NCBI GenBank assembly: GCA_023229425.1
Contig: JALNZG010000011.1
Location: 1 to 64,000, forward strand
Direction of reading: 5' to 3'
DNA from: Ignavibacteriaceae bacterium
GTDB taxonomy: Bacteria > Bacteroidota > Ignavibacteria > Ignavibacteriales > Ignavibacteriaceae
DNA: 64,000 bases
In this document: positions 46,601 to 53,203 of the stretch, in pieces
Numbering within the stretch: the first letter of the stretch is position 1
Layout of the letters: every line of letters starts with the position of its first letter
The notes under the pieces: model-generated
What the model saw: the letters and a program-made list of their open reading frames with translations, nothing else
Told to the model about the DNA's origin: nothing
The model's database searches: none
Position numbers and translations under genes: made by a program

Positions 46601-46734
46601 ATGGAGAAACCAGCACCGGTTTAGGGTTATTGCTTTGCAAAGAATTTGTTGAAAAACATGGCGGAAAAATCTGGGTGGAGAGTGAAGAAGGAAAAGGAAG
46701 TATTTTTCATGTTACGATAGCCGGTAAAAATTAG
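43633..46734 (+). CDS. Multi-PAS/GAF membrane sensor histidine kinase
   Basis: A 1033-residue kinase. TM1 at about 8-32 and TM2 at about 236-258 enclose an extracytoplasmic helical domain of about 200 residues of the four-helix type (LADELRQSSDDLTRMARAYAITGD), as in chemoreceptor-like sensors. Then PAS (about 270-385), PAS (about 390-500), GAF (about 505-660), PAS (about 665-790), HisKA with H817 in IIAHDLRSPFQGF, and an HATPase core (NAVKFT, DSGVGM, STGLGLLLCKEF). No receiver domain and no adjacent response regulator. It has a ribosome binding site (GAGGAT). The kinase core is closely related to those of the genes at 35997 and 46905. Confidence 0.87.
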   Translation: MPLKKLFRFLLGIQFVLGIGLVILTLLLFLTQKDLSESQHVHFQSYLLADELRQSSDDLTRMARAYAITGDVEFEKKYWEILAIRNGKSPRPVNYNRIYWDFVIATGQKPRTDSEALSLHDLMLKEGFTKAEFEKLALAQKNSDGLVKTEMIAMNAVKGLFDDGSGNFTLKKKPDREMAIRIMNDEAYHKIKAEIMKPIDEFYAMFDERTTGDVRIYERHAMNLLWSLGVLILTIMGMFGYSFVIIQRQINKRMQAEESLSKSEKQFRALFENASDGIIYLSSKNQIVKTNNSFAKMHGYTVDEMNNITLQDLDVEDLSKLMPERTKRIVNGEDIRFEVQHFHKEGHIIDLEVVTSMVNFGEENLIVAFHRDITERKRAEEKLRMYEQVFNSINDVINVADLNDAIVFVNPAFCKTYGYTEAELIGKNSSLFWSERNPKEVVEQILPATLNGGWKGELFNKRKDGTEFPIYLSTSVIKNDAGEQIAVVGIVEDITERKREDLERQVMHEITKGVTTTSNLDELLKLIHQSLKQVLYAENIFIALHDPNTGLFSFPYFVDKFDPTPEPVAMSKSCTAYVFRMGKPLLLTQELFDQLEKRNEVELVGTNSPSWIGIPLQTPSMTIGVLILQHYEEENVYSEQDVKFLESVGSQIALAIERKRAEDELKESEEMFRRLFDESNDPILLLDETGFFDCNPSTVSLLGYTSKEEFLNKKPWELSPEKQPDGQLSSLKAKMMIDKAIAEGYNRFEWIHTKLDGSDVPVEVMLTPIQLKGKQILYTIWRDIAERKRAEVEIKKQNEQLEELNATKDKFFSIIAHDLRSPFQGFLSMTEMIAENISEFSNEDIVKFIGELNKSARNLYKLLQNLLDWAQLKKGSFDFTPAEFSLSATVSANIEQINKRAIQKGISIVNEVSENQKIFVDERMFNSVLGNLLSNAVKFTRNEGKVTIKSKTVGNGIVEIAVEDSGVGMSERTLNKLFKIDEKVGQKGTDGETSTGLGLLLCKEFVEKHGGKIWVESEEGKGSIFHVTIAGKN

Positions 46735-46904
46735 ATAATTAGTAAATGAGTCTTCTTAAAAAAAAATTTTATCATCTTGGACAATCCGTATCGGAAAAGT
46801 AATATTGTATTATTAGTTCCAAACAACTAACTTTATTCTCGAAAATCGTTCGTATTGGATACTTGGAAAACAATTTGTCTAATTTTTCGTAAGGAAATGG
46901 AAAG

Positions 46905-48152
46905 ATGAAAATTGCCCCTAAACCGAAAAACGAAAGTCAGCGCCTTGAAGCTTTATTGAGCTATAATATTTTAGATTCCAATTTTGAAAAAGTTTACGAT
47001 GAACTTACCGCACTGGCATCCTACATATGTGAAACTCCAATCGCTCTTATAAGTTTAATTGATAGAGATAGGCAGTGGTTCAAATCTGTTGTTGGTCTTG
47101 CTTCAAGAGAAACTCCGCGAGACATTGCTTTCTGCTCACACGCAATTTTACATGATAATATCTTCATCATAAATGATGCTTTGCAAGACGAACGTTTCGT
47201 TGATAATCCATTGGTAATACAAAACCCTAATATTCGGTTCTACGCTGGCGCACCATTAATTACAAATGACGGATTTGCACTCGGTACATTATGCGCAATC
47301 GATGTGGTTCCGCGACAATTAAACGAGAAACAAACACATGCTCTCAGCGTACTTGCAAAACAGACCATAGGTCAATTGGAATTACGTCTCGCTGTTCAAA
47401 AACTGGCAGAATTTTCAAATCAATTAAGAGAGATAAATGCAAGTAAAGATAAATTATTTTCGATTATCTCTCACGATCTAAAAGGTCCGTTCACCGGAAT
47501 ATTGGGATTCGCAGAAATCCTTCTTACAGATTATGACCATCTTGATAAGAAGGAAGTACTAGATTTTATACAGATGATTAACGACTCTTCCCGTTCAACT
47601 TTAAAATTACTTGAAAATTTACTTGAATGGTCGCTGCTTGAAAGAGGGATAATGTCCTTTGAACCAAAACCAATGGATTTTTCAGAAATAATAAAGGAGG
47701 TTATTTCCGTTCTGGCTGCGAATATTTCAAATAAAAACATTCAAATCATTTCCCGAACAAACACACCTTTATTAATTAATGCAGATAAAAAAATGGTTTT
47801 TTCGCTCTTGCAGAATCTGGTTTCCAACGCCATAAAGTTTTCACCCGTTGGCGGGAACATAGAAATTGGTGTGCAGTCGCTGGAACACCAACTTGAGGTA
47901 TCCATATCCGATGACGGGATTGGAATGAATCCCGATCAAATTGAAAATTTATTTAAGGTCGAATGTACTTCCTCAACAAAAGGAACATCAGGAGAAACCG
48001 GAACAGGCTTGGGATTGCTCTTATGTAAAAATTTTGTAGAAAAACATGGCGGAAAAATATGGGTTGAGAGTGAAGAAGGAAAAGGAAGTTGTTTTATGTT
48101 CACTATGCCAAGCTCAAATAAAGATTCAATAAAAGTGCAGACAAATATTTGA
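46905..48152 (+). CDS. Cytoplasmic GAF-domain histidine kinase
   Basis: A 415-residue kinase with no transmembrane segment. The N-terminal GAF domain (about 20-165) is of the light/redox-sensor-like type often found in two-component proteins (LISLIDRDRQWFKS, IAFCSHAI, FYAGAPL, ALGTLCAID). A short coil is followed by HisKA with H190 in IISHDLKGPFTGI and an HATPase domain (NAIKFS, DDGIGM, GTGLGLLLCKNF). No conserved chromophore-binding cysteine is obvious. It lies 170 bases after the large kinase gene and is a shortened relative of it in the kinase half. The partner regulator is not in the window unless it was the degraded one just downstream. Confidence 0.87.
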   Translation: MKIAPKPKNESQRLEALLSYNILDSNFEKVYDELTALASYICETPIALISLIDRDRQWFKSVVGLASRETPRDIAFCSHAILHDNIFIINDALQDERFVDNPLVIQNPNIRFYAGAPLITNDGFALGTLCAIDVVPRQLNEKQTHALSVLAKQTIGQLELRLAVQKLAEFSNQLREINASKDKLFSIISHDLKGPFTGILGFAEILLTDYDHLDKKEVLDFIQMINDSSRSTLKLLENLLEWSLLERGIMSFEPKPMDFSEIIKEVISVLAANISNKNIQIISRTNTPLLINADKKMVFSLLQNLVSNAIKFSPVGGNIEIGVQSLEHQLEVSISDDGIGMNPDQIENLFKVECTSSTKGTSGETGTGLGLLLCKNFVEKHGGKIWVESEEGKGSCFMFTMPSSNKDSIKVQTNI

Positions 48153-48165
48153 TTACAAAAAACAT

Positions 48166-48181
48166 TCCCGACTTGTCGGGA
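48166..48181. repeat. REP-like palindrome TCCCGACTTGTCGGGA
   Basis: The palindrome starts 14 bases after the stop codon of the GAF kinase gene. It shares a flank (CATGTCAATACCATA) with the 43150 copy. A run of CTTAATCTTAATC follows near 48230, another dispersed word of this window. Apart from the response-regulator-like fragment at 48382 the gap 48153-48654 has no supported gene. Confidence 0.55.
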
Positions 48182-48381
48182 TCCATGTCAATACCATAGG
48201 TTGAAAACAAGAAAAATATTCTTAATCTTGGTCTTAATCTTAATCTGCATTAGCTATTCCCGAAAAAGAGGGATTAGGAAAACGATTATGATCAAACTCT
48301 TTTTCCATAATAACAACGTAAGATAAGTGAAAAGAGAAATGCCACGAACGCGGTATAGTTAAACTGAATTCTATAAATTAA

Positions 48382-48504
48382 TTTGATGGGTATCTTCTAC
48401 TGAAAAAAGAAAAAAAAACGAATAAGCAAGTAACAAATATTTGGCTGATTGAAGATAATCTTCGGTATTGCAAATCAATGGCGCGGGTTGATTTGCGCAA
48501 ATAG
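48382..48504 (+). pseudogene. Remnant of a response regulator N-terminus
   Basis: An open frame without a start codon reads KKTNKQVTNIWLIEDNLRYC and then KSMARVDLRK before a TAG at 48502. IWLIEDNLRYCKSMARV matches the first beta-strand and helix of a receiver domain, including the two acidic residues that bind magnesium (E-D). The similarity stops after about 23 residues and no phospho-acceptor aspartate or output domain follows. It sits directly behind the kinase cluster, where a partner regulator would be expected. Assigned by eye, so tentative. Confidence 0.42.
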
Positions 48505-48654
48505 AAATTCAGCATGATGTGATGAAACATAAATTGTGGATAGATTGTCCGTTAGTTTTCATTTTGTTAAAACATATATGAAGAGCATTTGTTATAGTAA
48601 TGTTCATAATCATTAGTTCAAAGACTTGTAACGTTAATAGGAGTTTGCTCATTC

Positions 48655-49521
48655 ATGAAAAAAAGTATTAAAGCGTTTGGCGGAGTATTGTTCTTACTCT
48701 TCGTAATCACTTCAAGCGCCTTGCCGCAGTCCATCAGAGTAATGACCTTTAATATAAGACTCGACAGTTCCGGCGATGGGGTAAATGTTTGGAAGAACCG
48801 GAAAGCTAATCTCGTCAGCATGATAAAGTTTCATAAAGCGGATATCGTTGGTCTTCAAGAGGCGCAAAAACATCAAATTGATTTTATCCAGAAATCTTTA
48901 CCCGGGTATGTTTGGTTTGGAGTTGGGCGTGATGACGGGAAAGAACAGGGAGAATTCACCGCTATTTTTTACCGGAAAGATAGGTTTGATACCCTGGAAA
49001 CGTCAACTTTCTGGTGCTCGGAAACGCCGGAACATCCTGGTTTGGGGTGGGATGCAGCATATCAAAGGATAACTACTTTTGGGAAATTTAGAGATAAACA
49101 GACCGAAAAGACATTTTATTTTTTTAATACCCATTTGGATAATGAAGGGAAAATTGCAAGAATTGAAAGTGCAAAGCTCATCAAACAAAAAATGGAAACT
49201 ATCTGTGGGAATTTTCCGGTAATCTTTACCGGGGATTTTAATTCAAATCCCGATTCACCTCCTTACAAAGTTATTACAGCAAAACCGGATTCAAATTCTA
49301 TCATAGAACTTTTTGATTCTCAGTTCATTTCACAAACTAAGCATCATGGACCAAGCGGAACATTTACAGGTTTCAACTTCAAAGCAAAACCGAAAGAACC
49401 GATTGATTTTATTTTTGTGAAAAAGGGGATATCGGTTTTATCGCATGGGACTCTTTCAGATTCTTTTGATGGTTTTCTTCCTTCGGATCATTATCCGGTT
49501 CTTGCAGAAATTATTTTTTAA
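48655..49521 (+). CDS. Secreted endonuclease/exonuclease/phosphatase family protein
   Basis: A 288-residue exported protein (signal peptide about 1-24, ending SSALPQ) with the EEP fold that includes DNase I-like and phosphodiesterase enzymes. Motifs: VMTFNIRLD near the start, the metal-binding glutamate in IVGLQEAQ, YFFNTHLDN, IFTGDFNSNPDS, and the C-terminal SDHYPVLAEI with the catalytic histidine. The combination is complete, so it should be an active metal-dependent phosphoesterase; in Bacteroidota relatives the substrate is usually unknown (nucleic acid, sphingolipid or sugar phosphate). AGGAG lies 11 bases upstream of the ATG. No operon partner is evident. Confidence 0.85.
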   Translation: MKKSIKAFGGVLFLLFVITSSALPQSIRVMTFNIRLDSSGDGVNVWKNRKANLVSMIKFHKADIVGLQEAQKHQIDFIQKSLPGYVWFGVGRDDGKEQGEFTAIFYRKDRFDTLETSTFWCSETPEHPGLGWDAAYQRITTFGKFRDKQTEKTFYFFNTHLDNEGKIARIESAKLIKQKMETICGNFPVIFTGDFNSNPDSPPYKVITAKPDSNSIIELFDSQFISQTKHHGPSGTFTGFNFKAKPKEPIDFIFVKKGISVLSHGTLSDSFDGFLPSDHYPVLAEIIF

Positions 49522-49530
49522 ATTCATTAT

Positions 49531-49680
49531 TTATATTGAAAGCATAAACGAATCTTTCAAAAATCCCCCAGTACCGGTTGTAATTACAAAAATGATTATC
49601 AAACCGGCAGCAAAATTTGAATAAAGCCATAAATATGATTTGATTTTTCTCCTCTTTCTTGTTTTTTTTAATTGAAACCC
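49531..49680 (-). pseudogene. Degraded internal fragment of a CDF metal transporter gene
   Basis: On the minus strand, 49611-49531 reads AAGLIII-FVITTGTGGFLK-DSFMLSI followed by TAA. The intact CDF transporter at 53204-54100 has VAGLII and, about 20 residues later, LVITIGTWGLLK-DSFMLSM. So the fragment is the same protein segment with an internal deletion, and it lacks the catalytic ends. Weaker resemblance to the preceding loop (a Lys/Arg-rich stretch) may continue to about 49680. Nucleotide similarity between the two places is also visible (GCATAAA-GAATCTTTCAAAA). It lies right behind the phosphoesterase stop codon and in front of the ArsR gene. Confidence 0.6.
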
Positions 49681-49683
49681 ATA

Positions 49684-49705
49684 TATTCAATTAATCAATT
49701 GAATA
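49684..49705 (+). promoter_or_regulatory. Candidate ArsR-type operator
   Basis: TATTCAATT (49684-49692) and AATTGAATA (49697-49705) are perfect 9-base inverted arms around AATC, 17 bases before the ATG of the ArsR-rhodanese gene. ArsR-family repressors typically bind such AT-rich dyads ending in ATTC/GAAT and block their own promoter. The position suggests autorepression that also controls the following sulfur genes. Confidence 0.55.
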
Positions 49706-49722
49706 ATTTATCAAGAGATGCT

Positions 49723-50382
49723 ATGACAGGAAGAGAATTTAAGGATTTAACATTCCAACAGTTTGCTAACATTGCTACCGCTTTTGCGAGCCCCAAACGC
49801 CTTGAGTTAATTGATATCCTCTCTCAAGGCGAAAGAGATGTTGATACTCTTTCTACTGAAACCAATATGAACTTCGCAAATACTTCGCGTCATCTGCAAA
49901 TATTGAAGAACTCAAAAATTGTAATGAACAGAAAAGAAGGAGTTAGAGTTGTTTACAGTTTGGCAAACGAGGAAGTAGTTAAATGCTGGAGAGGTTTGCA
50001 AACATTGGCTGAAAAAAGTGCATCTGAAATTAGAGAAACTGCCCGTCTCTTTTTTGAAGAAAGATCCGCTCTTGTTCCAATTTCTTCTAAGGAATTGTGG
50101 GACAAACTTAACAAAGATGAAATTATCTTAATTGATGTGAGACCGAAAGAAGAATATTTAAGCGGACATCTTCCGGAGGCAATTTCGATCCCGCTAAAAG
50201 AACTCAAAGAAAAATCAATTGAATTACCTTCAGGAAAAGAGATAGTAGCTTATTGCCGTGGTCCATATTGTGTGCTTGCAGCCGAAGCCGCTAAATTTTT
50301 AACGAAGAAAGGTTTCAATGTTGTTATTCTAAAGGAAGATGTAAATTCATGGCGGGCTGAAGGGCTGCCGGTTCAAACTTAA
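49723..50382 (+). CDS. ArsR-family regulator fused to a rhodanese domain
   Basis: A 219-residue two-domain regulator: winged helix-turn-helix of ArsR type (about 5-95, FASPKRLELIDILSQGERDV, TSRHLQILKNSKIV) and a C-terminal rhodanese domain (about 120-217) with the persulfide cysteine in VAYCRGPYC. Such fusions sense reactive sulfur species or handle sulfur transfer. A TTG 17 codons upstream could open the frame, but the ATG at 49723 fits the family start (MTGREFKDLTFQQF) and has AGAGA before it. The TTG would place the operator-like dyad inside the gene. It heads a run with the SQR-like flavoprotein, methyltransferase, DsrE and DUF302 genes. Confidence 0.88.
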   Translation: MTGREFKDLTFQQFANIATAFASPKRLELIDILSQGERDVDTLSTETNMNFANTSRHLQILKNSKIVMNRKEGVRVVYSLANEEVVKCWRGLQTLAEKSASEIRETARLFFEERSALVPISSKELWDKLNKDEIILIDVRPKEEYLSGHLPEAISIPLKELKEKSIELPSGKEIVAYCRGPYCVLAAEAAKFLTKKGFNVVILKEDVNSWRAEGLPVQT

Positions 50383-50403
50383 TTTTAGAAAAGGATTATT
50401 TAT

Positions 50404-51645
50404 ATGCATAAAAAAAAAGTTGTTATTCTCGGTGGCGGTGTTGGAGGAATTGTAACCGCAAATCATCTCGCCAAACTGCTTCCGCAAGAGAATGAAATAG
50501 TTTTAATCGAAAAAAATAAAGACCACTCATTCGCCGCCTCTTACTTGTGGCTGATGGTTAATAAAAGAACACCTCAACAGATCACTTCACCCTTGCGGAA
50601 ACTTGTTGATAAGCGTGTTAATATTTTATTTGAAGAAGTAAAACAAATAGATGCTGAAAGCAATATAATCTCAACCGAGAAATCAAAAATAAATTTTGAT
50701 TACCTGGTTATTGCTCTTGGCGCTGAGTTGGATAAGACGCACCTTGATAAGCAGCAATACGGCGTTCATAACTTTTTCACTTATGAAGGAGCTGCAAAAC
50801 TTAATAATGATCTGCAAAACTTCAGAGGCGGTAGTGTTTCTATAGTTATTTCATCCCTTCCGTATAAATGTCCCGGTGCCCCATATGAAGGCGCTATGCT
50901 GATTGCAGATTTTCTGAAGAATAAAAAATTACAAAACAATGTAACTATAAATCTTTACACCCCTGAACCACTACCGCTGCCTGTTGCCGGACCTGAATTG
51001 GGAAATTCTGTTAAAGACGTTTTGGTTTCCAAAGGAATCGGCTTCTACCCGCAAAATCAATTGACTTCTATTAATTACAATGAAAAGAAAATTGAATTCG
51101 CTTCCGGCAATTCCGTTAACTACGATTTATTAGTTGTAATACCACAGCATAAATCGCCGGAAGTAGTTTTAAAATCCGGGCTTGTTGATGAATCCGGCTG
51201 GATAACTGTAAACAAGGATACACTTGAAACAAAACATAATAATGTTTTTGCAATCGGTGATGTAACTTCTATTACAATACCCGGCAGATGGCAGCCCGAT
51301 AAACCGATGAAACTTCCGAAAGCCGGAGTGTTTGCACATTCTCAGGCTTTTACAGTTTCGGAAATTATTGCTGCAAAAATCCAAGGCAAAGAATCAAAAG
51401 AAATCTTTTGCGGTGACGGATTTTGCATGCTTGAAGTCGGCGAAGATTTAGCCGGTTTTGCTTACGGCGATTTCTATGGCTCACCTCATCCCGATGTTAA
51501 ATTAAAACGTCTGGGTAAGATTTGGCATTTGGGCAAAGTATTGTTTGAAAAATGGTGGTTAGCCCCAATCGGATTTAGAAAAAAAATTCTTCAATCATTA
51601 CTGAAAATTGGTTCCTCTGTTCTTAAAATTCCGGTAAAACTTTAA
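50404..51645 (+). CDS. Sulfide:quinone oxidoreductase-like FAD flavoprotein
   Basis: A 413-residue pyridine-nucleotide-disulfide oxidoreductase fold. The FAD-binding GGGVGGIVTANHLAK opens the protein; the second FAD site is NVFAIGDVTSI. A cysteine in SSLPYKCPGAPYEGAML lies at the position used for sulfide oxidation in SQR enzymes, and two more cysteines occur in FCGDGFCMLEVGE. It should oxidise sulfide to sulfane sulfur and pass electrons to quinone at the membrane; the amphipathic C-terminus (KKILQSLLKIGSSVLKIPVK) could be the membrane anchor. It follows the ArsR-rhodanese regulator by 21 bases, which supports a persulfide-controlled operon. A flavocytochrome c-like role cannot be ruled out. 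Confidence 0.83.
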   Translation: MHKKKVVILGGGVGGIVTANHLAKLLPQENEIVLIEKNKDHSFAASYLWLMVNKRTPQQITSPLRKLVDKRVNILFEEVKQIDAESNIISTEKSKINFDYLVIALGAELDKTHLDKQQYGVHNFFTYEGAAKLNNDLQNFRGGSVSIVISSLPYKCPGAPYEGAMLIADFLKNKKLQNNVTINLYTPEPLPLPVAGPELGNSVKDVLVSKGIGFYPQNQLTSINYNEKKIEFASGNSVNYDLLVVIPQHKSPEVVLKSGLVDESGWITVNKDTLETKHNNVFAIGDVTSITIPGRWQPDKPMKLPKAGVFAHSQAFTVSEIIAAKIQGKESKEIFCGDGFCMLEVGEDLAGFAYGDFYGSPHPDVKLKRLGKIWHLGKVLFEKWWLAPIGFRKKILQSLLKIGSSVLKIPVKL

Positions 51646-51660
51646 GCAAGAACATCAATT

Positions 51661-52230
51661 ATGAAAATACGTGAAAGCGGAATGCCGGAAGAGACATATT
51701 GGGAATCTTTTTTCGATACTCAATATATTTTTTCTCAATTGCAACTGGATAGTAAAATTAACGATGCTGTAGAATTCGGTTCCGGTTACGGCACGTTCAC
51801 AATTCCCGCAGCTAAAATTATTAAAGGAACTTTATTTGCACTCGATATTGACCCAGCAATGATTGAGCGATTGAATCAAAGAATAGATGAAACAAAACTG
51901 TTTAATATAAAAGTTATCAATCGCGATTTTGTGAAAGAAGAAACCGGACTAAAAGAAAACTCTGTTGACTATGTTATGCTCTTTAATATTCTTCATGCAG
52001 AAAATCCGATCAGTTTGCTGGAAGAATCATACCGGATCTTAAAATCTAATGGCAAATTGGGAATTATACACTGGATATATTCTGAAACCACACCTCGTGG
52101 ACCATCTATGAATATTCGTCCGAAACCCGAACAATGCATACAATGGGCGGAATCAGCCGGTTTTTTAATTGCAAAACCTGTTTTATTATTTCACCCATAC
52201 CATTATGGAATTCTTGGTTTAAAAACATAA
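51661..52230 (+). CDS. Class I SAM-dependent methyltransferase
   Basis: A 189-residue Rossmann methyltransferase. The SAM-binding loop VEFGSGYGTFTIPA is followed by ALDIDPAMIERL, NIKVINRDF, VDYVMLFNILHAENP and a late LGIIHWIYS. Length fits a single domain. The substrate is not evident; small-molecule thiol, arsenic or chalcogen methylation would fit the operon, but no conserved cysteine set of ArsM is present. The gap to the flavoprotein gene is 15 bases, so it is very likely co-transcribed. Confidence 0.8.
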   Translation: MKIRESGMPEETYWESFFDTQYIFSQLQLDSKINDAVEFGSGYGTFTIPAAKIIKGTLFALDIDPAMIERLNQRIDETKLFNIKVINRDFVKEETGLKENSVDYVMLFNILHAENPISLLEESYRILKSNGKLGIIHWIYSETTPRGPSMNIRPKPEQCIQWAESAGFLIAKPVLLFHPYHYGILGLKT

Positions 52231-52277
52231 AAAAATCACAAATAATAAATTCACATTAAAAAAAGGAAAAATATCTA

Positions 52278-52631
52278 ATGAACATTTTAATTCTTGTTAA
52301 TGACGGTCCTTACGGAACTGAAAAAATGTATAACGCTCTTAGACTTGCAATGACACTTGGGAAAGAGCATCCGGATGTAAAGGTAAATCTATTTCTTATG
52401 GCAGATGCAGTTTCCGGTGGAATGCCTAATCAAGTTACACCATCTGGATATTATAATATCGAAAGGATGATGAAAGCTGCTATTAACTACGGGACCAAGG
52501 TAAAAGCTTGCGGCACCTGCGCAGATGCACGAGGTTTGAAAAACTTACAAATGATCGAAGGTGTTGAAATGAGTACAATGATAGAGTTAACAAAATGGAC
52601 AGTTGAAGCTGATAAAGTAATAACATTTTAA
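52278..52631 (+). CDS. DsrE-family sulfur-relay-like protein
   Basis: A 117-residue DsrE/F-like protein (NDGPYGTEKMYNALRLAMTLGK at the start, FLMADAVSGG, KVKACGTCADARGL). The two cysteines in CGTC are in the place where DsrE-like proteins carry the sulfur-accepting cysteine. It probably receives or passes sulfane sulfur from the rhodanese or the SQR product. It lies 47 bases after the methyltransferase and 13 before the DUF302 gene. Confidence 0.82.
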   Translation: MNILILVNDGPYGTEKMYNALRLAMTLGKEHPDVKVNLFLMADAVSGGMPNQVTPSGYYNIERMMKAAINYGTKVKACGTCADARGLKNLQMIEGVEMSTMIELTKWTVEADKVITF

Positions 52632-52644
52632 TAAAGGAGATAGT

Positions 52645-53112
52645 ATGTTCCAAAAGATCATGCAGGCAGTAATGCCATCACAAAAAATGATTGATATGTT
52701 TACTTTAAAAGTAATAAGCGATCAACCAATAGACATAATAGCAAAAAAGGTTCAAACCGAATGTGACAATTATAAATTTTCGTTACTTACCACTTATAAT
52801 TATCACGAAATAGTTGAGAACAAAGGCTTCCCAATAAAAAGAAAGGTTTTTATTTATGAAATTTGCCAAGCTAAAACTGCATCGCTTATGCTAACTGAAC
52901 ATCCCGATTTTTCCATTTTCATGCCTTGCAAATTGGCAATTTATGAACAAGACGATAAAACTGTTATTTCAACAATGAATATGGAAATTATGCTTAATGC
53001 AGTAAGTTCAAATCAAGAACTTTATAACGAAGCAACAACATTATTCAGTACATTAAAATCAATGATGAATTCATTATCAGCAAAACATCAAGCTGACAAA
53101 TTTTTTCATTAG
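52645..53112 (+). CDS. DUF302-family protein
   Basis: A 155-residue protein that matches the DUF302 fold, with KVFIYEICQAKTASLML and MPCKLAIYEQDDKTVISTMN as the typical central part. The N-terminus may be a short amphipathic helix rather than a signal peptide. DUF302 proteins often stand next to thioredoxin, DsrE or SQR genes in sulfur oxidisers; their biochemical role is unknown. It has a strong ribosome binding site (AAAGGAG) and is the last gene of the sulfur operon. It converges with the CDF transporter gene; no clear terminator was seen between them. Confidence 0.75.
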   Translation: MFQKIMQAVMPSQKMIDMFTLKVISDQPIDIIAKKVQTECDNYKFSLLTTYNYHEIVENKGFPIKRKVFIYEICQAKTASLMLTEHPDFSIFMPCKLAIYEQDDKTVISTMNMEIMLNAVSSNQELYNEATTLFSTLKSMMNSLSAKHQADKFFH

Positions 53113-53203
53113 GAAAAAAATCCTTCGTGCTCAAATTAGTAATATGGTTGAGCCGGAGGTTGGGGCAGTAAATTCGGATAACGTGCGTATTTTAACAAAA
53201 GTA

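Noticed and set aside
49672..49722. TTG start that would extend the ArsR-rhodanese protein by 17 residues
   Set aside because: The extension is not typical of the family and would put the operator-like dyad inside the coding sequence; the ATG at 49723 has a better ribosome binding site.
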